DNA of 64,000 nt, from contig NZ_FQXI01000007.1 in assembly GCF_900129925.1 (NCBI RefSeq), forward strand, positions 34,062-98,061, read 5' to 3'. Numbering within the stretch: the stretch's first letter is position 1; each line of letters starts with the position of its first letter. Below the pieces are notes generated by a model. That model made no database searches and was not told where the DNA came from. It worked only from the letters and a program-made list of their open reading frames with translations. The stretch is from Anaerosphaera aminiphila DSM 21120 (GTDB lineage Bacteria; Bacillota; Clostridia; Tissierellales; Peptoniphilaceae). Position numbers and translations under genes: made by a program. This document shows, piece after piece, positions 58,200 to 64,000 of this stretch.

Positions 58200-59600
58200 A
58201 TGGCAACAACACGTATAATTTCAATGCATAAAAACAAAGGAAAGTCCCTTGCTAAATGCCTTGCAGATCGCATAGATTATGCATTAAATCCTGAAAAAAC
58301 CAATGATGGTGAATACGTTAGTTCCTATGAATGTGATCCTAAAACAATACTAGGAGAATTCCTTTTATCCAAGCGAATATATACTGATATTACAGGTAGA
58401 AAGCAAGCAAATGATGTAATAGCTTATCAGATACGGCAGTCTTTTAAACCAGGAGAAATTACCCCCGAGCTTGCTAACAAAATCGGTTATGACTTAGCCT
58501 TAAAGTTTACCAAAGGAAATCATGGATTTATTGTGACTACTCATATAGATAAATCTCATATTCATAATCATATTATATATAATTCTACCTCTTTAGACTG
58601 TACGAAAAAGTTTAGGGACTTCTTAGGTTCTGGAAAAGCTGTACGAAAAATATCCGACCGTCTTTGCCTTGAAAATGGACTTTCTATTATTGAAAATCCA
58701 AAGCGTGGAAAAAACCATTATGGTAAATGGCTTGGAGATAAAAAACCTATTACTCATTCAGAGAAATTGCGAAACACTATAGATGGAATACTTTCAAAAA
58801 ATCCCACAGATTTTGATGTTTTTTTATCACAAATGGAACATGCAGGTTACTCTATTAAGCAAGGAAAATATCTTGCCTTTAAAAACAATGATCAGAAGAA
58901 ATTTATCCGTTTACGTTCTCTTGGAGAGGGTTATACAGAGGAAGAAATCAGAGCAGTTATTAATGAGGAAAAAGCTTTTGCTAATAGGAAAAGAGCAACT
59001 GTAAAATCGCAATCTCCTGTTAATCTCTTGGTGGATATACAAGCAAAATTGCAAGCAGGAAAAGGTGCCGGATATGAACGATGGGCAAAGATTTTTAATT
59101 TAAAGCAGATGGCACAGACCATGAATTACTTAACTGAAAATAACTTGCTTGACTATAAGGATTTAGAGAAAAAAGTACAAACTATAACGGATAATTTTAA
59201 TCAATTATCGATTCAAATTAAAGATGCTGAAAAGCGTATGAAAGAGATAGGAAATCTTAAAACTCATATAATAAACTATTCAAAAACCCGTAATACTTAT
59301 ACTGCATATCGTAAGGCAGGATATTCTAAAAAATTCTATGAAGAACACACTGCTGATTTACTTTTACACAAAGCTGCAAAGGCTGCTTTTGATGAATTAG
59401 AAGGAAAAAAATTGCCTGCAGTTAAGGCTCTGCAAGCGGAATATTCTGTACTGCTTTCCGAAAAGAAAAAGGCTTATTCAAAGTACCATTCTATAAAAAA
59501 AGAAATGAAAAACATACTGACTGCAAAGGCAAATGTTGACCGTCTTTTAGGGGAGGATATATCGGAGAAAGAAAAAGAAAAACATAAGGAACGGAGGTAA
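58200..59600 (+). CDS. mobA: MobA/VirD2-type relaxase
   Basis: The 466-residue nickase has the HUH motif H120-I-H122-N-H124 (SHIHNHIIYN), an N-terminal MATTRIISMHKNKGKSLAKCLADRIDYALNP segment carrying the catalytic region, and C-terminal coiled coils. It cuts oriT and leads the strand into the recipient. ATG 58200 has AAAGGGAGTG; preceding in-frame codons at 58191 are not needed. It acts with MobC. Length is slightly short but complete. Confidence 0.92.
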   Translation: MATTRIISMHKNKGKSLAKCLADRIDYALNPEKTNDGEYVSSYECDPKTILGEFLLSKRIYTDITGRKQANDVIAYQIRQSFKPGEITPELANKIGYDLALKFTKGNHGFIVTTHIDKSHIHNHIIYNSTSLDCTKKFRDFLGSGKAVRKISDRLCLENGLSIIENPKRGKNHYGKWLGDKKPITHSEKLRNTIDGILSKNPTDFDVFLSQMEHAGYSIKQGKYLAFKNNDQKKFIRLRSLGEGYTEEEIRAVINEEKAFANRKRATVKSQSPVNLLVDIQAKLQAGKGAGYERWAKIFNLKQMAQTMNYLTENNLLDYKDLEKKVQTITDNFNQLSIQIKDAEKRMKEIGNLKTHIINYSKTRNTYTAYRKAGYSKKFYEEHTADLLLHKAAKAAFDELEGKKLPAVKALQAEYSVLLSEKKKAYSKYHSIKKEMKNILTAKANVDRLLGEDISEKEKEKHKERR

Positions 59601-59619
59601 CCTTGCTTATGATTTTTCA

Positions 59620-59751
59620 GCTCCCAAAGGGAGCGTAGCCACACAATTTATTGTGTGTTCAATGGGGATTGGGGATACTCCCCAACAAGCAGATTTGGCA
59701 AAATTCCGTAAGGGAATTTTATGCAAAATCGCAAGGTGTGTACCACCTTGC
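59620..59751. other. Five consecutive hairpins after the relaxase gene, candidate oriT region B
   Basis: Within 132 bases are five perfect inverted repeats: GCTCCC-AAA-GGGAGC (59620-59634), CACACAAT-TT-ATTGTGTG (59640-59657), TTGGGGA-TAC-TCCCCAA (59669-59685), AAAATTCC-GTAAG-GGAATTTT (59700-59720) and GCAAGGTG-TGTAC-CACCTTGC (59731-59751). A 62-codon frame across it is likely accidental. Arrays like this mark origins of transfer or replication; no nick consensus is identified. Another candidate is at 57106. Confidence 0.5.
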
Positions 59752-59788
59752 CCTGCTTGCCACATATATAAAAGGAAAAAAGAACGGT

Positions 59789-60151
59789 TTAATTTTCCGC
59801 TCTTCCCTCTGATTTGGCTTCCATTATTCCATTTGCAGTAGCGGTCATAATGATTAAATCCTTGTCGTCCATTTCATCAAGCAGACTTTCAAGTTGTCTA
59901 CGTTGAGTAGACTTATCTACTACCTTATTTGGAAAAAAGAATTGATCAACTGATACATCTAAAATAGTAACAAGTTCATAAAAAATTTGTAGGCTTGGGT
60001 GCTGTCCACTATTTTCAATAGATGCAATATATCGAGGAGCAATGTTCATCATATCTGCTAATTGATTTCTGGACATTCCCTTGGAATTTCTTGCGTCCTT
60101 TATTGCTTGACCTAAAGCCTTAAAATCATATTTTTCAATTTTTCGTTTCAT
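59789..60151 (-). CDS. ICE XRE-type regulator
   Basis: The 120-residue protein has a Cro/CI helix-turn-helix (ALGQAIKDARNSKGMSRNQLADMMNIAPRYIASIENSGQHPSLQIFYELVTIL) and an extra C-terminal helix pair (RRQLESLLDEMDDKDLIIMTATANGIMEAK), the pattern of the repressor-like gene close to the right end of Tn1549-type ICEs. It is leftward, convergent with the relaxase gene. A decayed second copy is at 60697-60990. Confidence 0.87.
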   Translation of the reverse strand: MKRKIEKYDFKALGQAIKDARNSKGMSRNQLADMMNIAPRYIASIENSGQHPSLQIFYELVTILDVSVDQFFFPNKVVDKSTQRRQLESLLDEMDDKDLIIMTATANGIMEAKSEGRAEN

Positions 60152-60287
60152 AATTTATTTCACCCTACTACATCTTACTGTTCATACTTTGGTTTTGAAT
60201 ATGAGTACACATATCATATGTATGACTTAAATAGATCATAAAATTATATATATCTGTAATTGAAAGTCTGTAAAGCTTCAGATACAA

Positions 60288-60326
60288 TTAACTAATAGTT
60301 AACATTTAATAATAATAAGTTAACTT
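60288..60326. promoter_or_regulatory. Palindromic operator candidates between divergent regulator genes
   Basis: TTAACTA-A-TAGTTAA (60288-60302) and AAGTTAACTT (60317-60326) are perfect palindromes sharing the GTTAA/TTAAC half, 29 bases apart centre to centre roughly. They lie between the leftward XRE gene (59789-60151) and the rightward one (60368). An XRE dimer binding here is likely; which one is unknown. Confidence 0.5.
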
Positions 60327-60367
60327 TCATTATATGGATAATCAAATAAATCTATTTTATACTTAAA

Positions 60368-60610
60368 TTGGAGGGAGCTATAATGGAGAAAAGAGAAATT
60401 GGTGAAACAATAAGAGTTTTAAGAAAGAATAAGGGAGTAACACAGGAACAACTTGCAGAAATATTAGAGGTATCAACACCCGCAGTAAGCAAGTGGGAAA
60501 ATAGTCAAACTTACCCGGATATTTCTTTACTACTATGTGTAGATGATGTTTTACGCCGTAGATTAGAAACTAAGTTGATTACCAAAATCTTAACTTTTAA
60601 AGTGGCTTAA
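60368..60610 (+). pseudogene. XRE regulator with a cut-off C-terminus
   Basis: The first 50 residues are a complete helix-turn-helix (IGETIRVLRKNKGVTQEQLAEILEVSTPAVSKWENSQTYPDISLL). In related full-length regulators the next residues lead into a long C-terminal domain, but here the frame moves into CVDDVLRRRLETKLITKILTFKVA and stops at 80 residues. GGAGGGAGCTA precedes the start, so a truncated DNA-binding protein may still be made. Confidence 0.6.
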
Positions 60611-60696
60611 TAGATAAATCTATAGAGAAGTACGCTCCTTCCATTACTTGCTATCTATTTTTTTCTAATAATATAAAAAAATGACGGTTAATTGAT

Positions 60697-60990
60697 ATCC
60701 GCCCTCTCCTCTGATTTGGGTTCCAGTATTCCATTTGCAGTAACGGTCATGACAATTAAATCTTTGTCATCCATTTCGTCAAGTAAACTCTCAAGTTGTC
60801 TACGTTTCGTGGATTACTCTATTATTATTTGGGGGAAAACATTGGTCCACCGATACATCCAAAATGATGACAAGTATATAAAAGATTTGTAGGCTTGAGT
60901 ACTATCCTCTGTTCTCAATGAACGTAATATATTAAGGGTAATGTTTATCTTATTTGTTAACTGATTTTTTCTATTCCCTTTGCTTTTCTA
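60697..60990 (-). pseudogene. Decayed second copy of the ICE XRE regulator gene
   Basis: Read leftward, this stretch aligns with 59800-60100: the segments for GIMEAKSEGRAE, LIIMTATANG, DEMDDKD and RRQLESL are plainly repeated, but there are many substitutions, short deletions and stop codons, and the helix-turn-helix part is mostly lost. The copy lies just before the GntR-ABC operon and marks an old insertion or recombination junction. Confidence 0.75.
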
Positions 60991-61023
60991 GATAGCAAAT
61001 GTACAAGTTCTTATAAAAATATA

Positions 61024-61080
61024 TTGACAAATAAGTTATAATTCAATATACTGTACTTATCAATTAAGTACAGTAAGTAC
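61024..61080 (+). promoter_or_regulatory. Sigma-A promoter and operator of the GntR-ABC operon
   Basis: TTGACA (61024-61029) and TATACT (61047-61052) are separated by exactly 17 bases. Immediately downstream is the inverted repeat GTACTTA-TCAAT-TAAGTAC (61053-61071) and a further TAAGTAC half-site at 61074-61080. The position over the start of transcription fits autorepression by the GntR protein encoded next. Confidence 0.8.
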
Positions 61081-61105
61081 GCTAATCGCGATTGAGGGAG
61101 AAAAC

Positions 61106-61477
61106 ATGGAAATAATAATTAGTAATAGTAGTGATAAACCCATATATGAACAAATATGTTTGCAGATAAAAAATTTAATTATGAATGGAACTTTATCTAC
61201 TGGGGAAATGTTGCCGTCTATGCGAGCTTTAGCAAAAGACTTACATATAAGTGTCATAACTGTTCAACGAGCATATGAAGATTTAACGCGTGATGGATTC
61301 ATTGAAACGGTTTCTGGTAAGGGCAGTTTTGTTGCTACACAAAACAAAGAATTTATTCAAGAGGAGCAGTTACGAATAGCTGAAGAATTATTGCAGAAAG
61401 TTGCTGAAATTGGCCGGGCACATGGAATAGAATTTAGGCAAATGACAAATATTCTTAAAATATTCTATGAAGAATAA
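61106..61477 (+). CDS. GntR/YtrA-type transcriptional regulator
   Basis: The 123-residue protein has the winged helix (PIYEQICLQIKNLIMNGTLSTGEMLPSMRALAKDLHISVITVQRAYEDLTRDGFIETVSGKGSFV) and a short C-terminal helical tail, the YtrA subfamily layout that controls a linked ABC transporter. ATGAGGGAGAAAAC-like purine stretch lies ahead. A TAAGTAC inverted repeat over the promoter is its probable operator. Confidence 0.88.
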   Translation: MEIIISNSSDKPIYEQICLQIKNLIMNGTLSTGEMLPSMRALAKDLHISVITVQRAYEDLTRDGFIETVSGKGSFVATQNKEFIQEEQLRIAEELLQKVAEIGRAHGIEFRQMTNILKIFYEE

Positions 61478-61491
61478 AGAGGGGTAGAGCA

Positions 61492-62349
61492 ATGGATAAA
61501 AATAGTATTTTAGTTCAAAATTTATATAAAAAATTTAACGATTTTTCATTAGACCATATTTCATTCAAAATTCCAACGGGAAGAATTGTAGGCTTCATCG
61601 GTGAAAATGGATCTGGAAAAAGCACTACAATTAACCTCATACTGAACGAATTGAAGAAAGATGGTGGGAAAATCAAAATTTTTGGAGTTGATAATACCAC
61701 TCAATCGATTAAAGACAATATTGGTGTAGTTTTTGATGAATGTAATTTTCATGAGGTTTTTACAGTGCAGAATATTGGGAAGATGCTTTCTGGAGTGTAT
61801 TCCTCATGGGACGATTCACTTTATTTAAATTATCTGCGAAAATTCAATCTTCCTTTGAATAAACCTATCGGTTCATTTTCGAAGGGGATGAAAATGAAAC
61901 TTTCTATTATTTGTGCCATGTCCCATAAACCCAAACTACTTATTCTGGATGAAGCGACCACTGGTCTTGACCCTATTGTTCGTGAAGAAATATTGGATTT
62001 GTTTTTAGAATTTATTCAGAATGAGGAACATTCTATTTTCTTTTCATCACATATTACATCAGATATCCAAAAAATTGCAGACTATGTAATACTCATCCAT
62101 CAGGGAAAAATAATTTTTGAGGAACAAAAAGATGATTTAATTTATAAATATGGAATTATTAAATGTGGAAAAGAGAAATTTGCTGAAATATTGCCAGATG
62201 ATTATATTATTCATAGAGAAACAAATGTGAGTATGGAATGTTTGGTGAGGGATAAAAATGTTATTAGGAGAAAGTACAAGAATATTGTTGTTGACAATGC
62301 TACTTTGGAAGATATTATGCTTTTTTATATAAAGGGGGGGACACAGTGA
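61492..62349 (+). CDS. ABC transporter ATPase
   Basis: The 285-residue ATPase has Walker A GENGSGKS, the signature region SFSKGMKMKLSI, Walker B LLILDEATTGLD and the H-loop SSHIT. It is the nucleotide-binding half of a YtrB-like exporter. It starts 14 bases after the regulator and overlaps the permease gene by four bases. Substrate unknown; such systems in this family often answer cell-wall-active peptides. Confidence 0.9.
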   Translation: MDKNSILVQNLYKKFNDFSLDHISFKIPTGRIVGFIGENGSGKSTTINLILNELKKDGGKIKIFGVDNTTQSIKDNIGVVFDECNFHEVFTVQNIGKMLSGVYSSWDDSLYLNYLRKFNLPLNKPIGSFSKGMKMKLSIICAMSHKPKLLILDEATTGLDPIVREEILDLFLEFIQNEEHSIFFSSHITSDIQKIADYVILIHQGKIIFEEQKDDLIYKYGIIKCGKEKFAEILPDDYIIHRETNVSMECLVRDKNVIRRKYKNIVVDNATLEDIMLFYIKGGTQ

Positions 62350-62978
62350 AGGGACTAATTTACAAAGAATTTCAACTTTTTTTAAAGAGTATAGACAAAA
62401 AGTTAATTATTATTGCAGGTGCAGGGATTACTTTTCTTATGATAAAACTAGAAGTATATGCAGGCTTGTTGGCAACCCTCATGCTCGCCATGGTAATAGG
62501 CATGCAAAGTGTTATGAGTTTTGCAAGTGATGAAAAAGTTAATTGGAAAAGATATCAATTAGCCATGCCTGTAAATGAATGGCGTTCAGTTGCAAGTAAG
62601 TATATTTCCGTTATTTTAACTTTAGGTGTGAGTGTGTTGGTAAGTATCATATTGTTCTTAGTTTCCAGTGCTGTATCCAAAACTTTTGATATTACTATTT
62701 TGCAGATATCTGTCGTTTCAGCAATTATCCTTCCGATGGTTTTGACAGGTGTATGTCTACCCCTCACATATTGGTTTGGTTTCCGTTCAGCTCAAACAAT
62801 GAGTTTAATTGGTATTGTTCCTGTTGTCTATCTGATAAGTTATTTTGAAGACAGTCCAAACGTGACCTCTTTAATAGATTCTACACAATATTATTTTTTA
62901 GTGAGTTTGGTTGCAGTTGTAATAATTTTTATAATATCCTATGTGGTTAGTGTAATGGGGTATCTGCGAAAAAAGTAA
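62346..62978 (+). CDS. ABC-2 type permease
   Basis: The 210-residue membrane protein has about six helices (LIIIAGAGITFLMIKL; LLATLMLAMVIGMQSVM; VILTLGVSVLVSIILFLVSS; AIILPMVLTGVCLPLTYWF; SLIGIVPVVYLISYF; LVSLVAVVIIFIISYVVSVMGYL), the pattern of an ABC-2 permease. GTG start overlapping the ATPase stop. It completes the GntR-ATPase-permease operon. Confidence 0.87.
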   Translation: MKGLIYKEFQLFLKSIDKKLIIIAGAGITFLMIKLEVYAGLLATLMLAMVIGMQSVMSFASDEKVNWKRYQLAMPVNEWRSVASKYISVILTLGVSVLVSIILFLVSSAVSKTFDITILQISVVSAIILPMVLTGVCLPLTYWFGFRSAQTMSLIGIVPVVYLISYFEDSPNVTSLIDSTQYYFLVSLVAVVIIFIISYVVSVMGYLRKK

Positions 62979-63051
62979 TAAATCAGCAAAATACAAACAG
63001 ATTTATTACAGTGGGTATTTGTAGGAAAGCTATAATTAGGTAGGTGATGTA

Positions 63052-63240
63052 GTGAGAGAATATGAATGGTTACTATGCCCAGTATGCGGTAATAAAACTC
63101 GGTTAAAAATTCGAGAAGATACTATACTTAAAAACTTTCCGTTATTCTGTCCGAAGTGCAAACATGAAACCTTAATCAATGTACTAAAAATAAATGTGTC
63201 AGTTATCAATGAGCCAGACGCTAAGACGCAGAGCCGATAA
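63052..63240 (+). CDS. Cysteine-rich KTR zinc-ribbon protein
   Basis: The 62-residue protein is the short zinc-ribbon of this ICE type: LLCPVCGNKTRLKIREDT and LFCPKCKHETLIN provide two CxxC pairs, with KTR between them. GTAGGTGATGTA precedes the GTG. The role is unknown; DNA or RNA binding is likely. Confidence 0.87.
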   Translation: MREYEWLLCPVCGNKTRLKIREDTILKNFPLFCPKCKHETLINVLKINVSVINEPDAKTQSR

Positions 63241-63271
63241 CCGTGAGTGAAATCATAGTTGTCGGTTTTTT
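63234..63271 (+). terminator. Terminator after the KTR gene
   Basis: CCGATAAC pairs with GTTGTCGG (one G-T) across a 16-base loop and is followed by TTTTTT. The stem begins inside the last codons of the KTR gene. Confidence 0.55.
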
Positions 63272-63366
63272 CTTTGTTCTTTGTGATAATAACCTACTAT
63301 AGGTGATTTCTGACAATTACAACGACTGCAAAACCGTTGTTTTGGAAATTAAGTACGTAATAACGA

Positions 63367-63405
63367 ACGGCGGTTTTGAAATTAAAATTCAAAGCCGCCG
63401 TTTTT
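63367..63405 (+). terminator. Strong terminator in the 510-base gap
   Basis: ACGGCGGTTTTGAA pairs with TTCAAAGCCGCCGT over a seven-base loop (14 pairs, one G-T), followed by TTTTCTTTTTT. The gap 63241-63751 holds no convincing gene; besides this stem it contains a smaller hairpin at 63460-63475 and the terminator at 63603. Confidence 0.85.
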
Positions 63406-63602
63406 CTTTTTTAAAAATAGAGTAACGGAAGGTTTGTTAAAATTACTCTTTATAGGGATACGGCGGTATCGCCGTGTCTATTTTTAATTATCATAGGAAA
63501 TACAAATTCTATGCATTAAAAAAAGCCTATATCCCCCAACGGAATATTATTGCTCTCGATATGATCACACACATCATCTAATAAATGTAAATAGTTCAAC
63601 TA

Positions 63603-63634
63603 ATGCTCGACTGTATTTTCAGTCGGGCATTTTT
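63603..63634 (+). terminator. Terminator in the leader of the sigma-like gene
   Basis: ATGCTCGACTG pairs with CAGTCGGGCAT (11 pairs, one G-T) around TATTTT and is followed by TTTT. An in-frame ATG at 63635 begins right after the hairpin, 39 codons ahead of the chosen start of the sigma gene. Confidence 0.75.
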
Positions 63635-63692
63635 ATGTCTTTTTTTAAATTATTTCAAAATGTTTCTCAAAAGTTTGGCAGTTTTGCAATTC

Positions 63693-63747
63693 TCACCGTA
63701 ATAGTGGTGAAAGGGAAACAGCGGAGTCACCACCCGAAAGGGGGTGA
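63693..63747 (+). promoter_or_regulatory. Competing hairpins that can mask the sigma-gene ribosome site
   Basis: TCACCACCC (63727-63735) pairs with GGGGGTGA (63740-63747) around GAAA with one bulged A, so the ribosome site of the GTG at 63752 is in a stem. Upstream, TCACC (63693-63697) pairs with GGTGA (63706-63710), and that GGTGA can pair instead with 63727-63731 to free the ribosome site. Confidence 0.55.
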
Positions 63748-63751
63748 GAAT

Positions 63752-64000
63752 GTGAAATCTAACAGCCATGAGCAGGACAAGCAACATGCTTTTGACAGCT
63801 TTTGCAAAAAGATACTTAAACATGAGGCAAGGGATTATTATGATGAGCTGAAAAGGCAACGAGGTCGAGAAACAACTTTTTCAGATTTATCAGCAAAGGA
63901 AATGGAGCTACTTTATACAGAGGATAAATACTTTGCTATCGAGCAGGTTTTTAATGTTTTAGGTCTTGATGTTATTGTTACTGATTGTGTTATTGCAGAG
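63752..64000 (+). CDS. ICE sigma-70-like factor, 5' part
   Basis: From GTG 63752 (with AAAGGGGGTGAG ahead) the frame is open to the window end, 83 codons. The start KSNSHEQDKQHAFDSFCKKILKHEARDYYDELKRQRGRETTFSDLS is that of the sigma-70-like regulator found near the integrase gene of Tn1549-type ICEs; the C-terminal HTH is outside. The frame could also begin at ATG 63635. It likely switches on genes for excision or transfer. Confidence 0.85.
   Translation, partial: MKSNSHEQDKQHAFDSFCKKILKHEARDYYDELKRQRGRETTFSDLSAKEMELLYTEDKYFAIEQVFNVLGLDVIVTDCVIAE

Noticed and set aside
59653..59841. 62-codon rightward frame after the relaxase gene
   Set aside because: It runs through four or more perfect hairpins and into the opposite-strand XRE gene; a structured non-coding region explains it better.
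63635..63751. 39-codon extension of the sigma-like gene from ATG 63635
   Set aside because: The ATG follows a terminator U-tract without a ribosome site, whereas GTG 63752 has a strong one and fits the family start; left as an alternative only.

Overview
The window is low-GC, AGA/ATA-rich Firmicutes DNA. It holds a piece of chromosome next to the replication origin (1 to about 8680) followed by most of a large integrative and conjugative element (ICE, about 8680 to beyond 64000). The chromosomal order mnmG-rsmG-(small gene)-parA-parB is the usual origin-flanking order of Firmicutes. The flavour of the neighbours (PhzF-like protein, class V aminotransferase, CE4 deacetylase, RlmD) suggests an anaerobic coccus-type member of Tissierellia/Peptoniphilaceae; that is an inference from composition and gene content, not a firm assignment. 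Two parS-like palindromes with a CACGTG core flank the small gene in front of parA. No rRNA, tRNA or CRISPR array was seen.

The ICE sits in the 3' end of the 23S rRNA methyltransferase gene rlmD (rumA-type target). The element supplies a new C-terminal extension of about 105 codons, so the left attachment site lies inside a chimeric gene near 8664-8700. The core follows the Tn1549/Tn5252-type order: ParA, ParB, replication-initiator-like protein, DUF7768, PcfB, VirD4 coupling ATPase, Maff2, VirB6-like, PrgI, VirB4, NlpC/P60 hydrolase, DUF4315, DUF4366, a 55-codon protein, TopB, RadC/YodL protein, TTRAP and Spo0A-C small proteins, then (after cargo) a 2,501-residue methylase/SNF2-helicase, MobC, a CD1845-type membrane protein, the MobA-type relaxase, an XRE regulator, a KTR zinc-ribbon protein and a sigma-70-like factor cut by the window end. 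The integrase and right end are outside the window.

Cargo sits in discrete slots. Slot 1 (9108-12880) holds an AAA+ ATPase/subtilase pair of the IetAS defence type, bracketed by two copies of the parA leader. Slot 2 (18300-23640) holds XRE regulators and a 1,095-residue type IIG-like restriction-methylase, bracketed by repeated copies of the virD4 3' end, a terminator and the Maff2 gene. Slot 3 (34740-44300) holds eight small unrelated genes resembling an orphan immunity array plus a lipoprotein, an IS91-family element, a sigma-like gene cut short, and an IS21-family element whose istA is frameshifted. Slot 4 (44309-48782) holds a class B sortase and a large LPXTG-type adhesin. Slot 5 (60152-62978) holds a regulator remnant, a decayed second copy of the ICE XRE gene, and a GntR/ABC-transporter operon with a clear promoter and operator.

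Two structural themes run through the element. First, at least five core genes are preceded by a terminator-like hairpin with a U-tract, 13-38 nt upstream of the start codon, suggesting attenuation or processive antitermination of the transfer genes. Second, a TnpV-family gene with its own ribosome binding site is encoded out of frame inside the low-complexity linker of the helicase gene. Together the genes describe a mobile element that transfers by a type IV system, partitions itself, carries at least two probable anti-phage or anti-plasmid systems and displays a surface adhesin.
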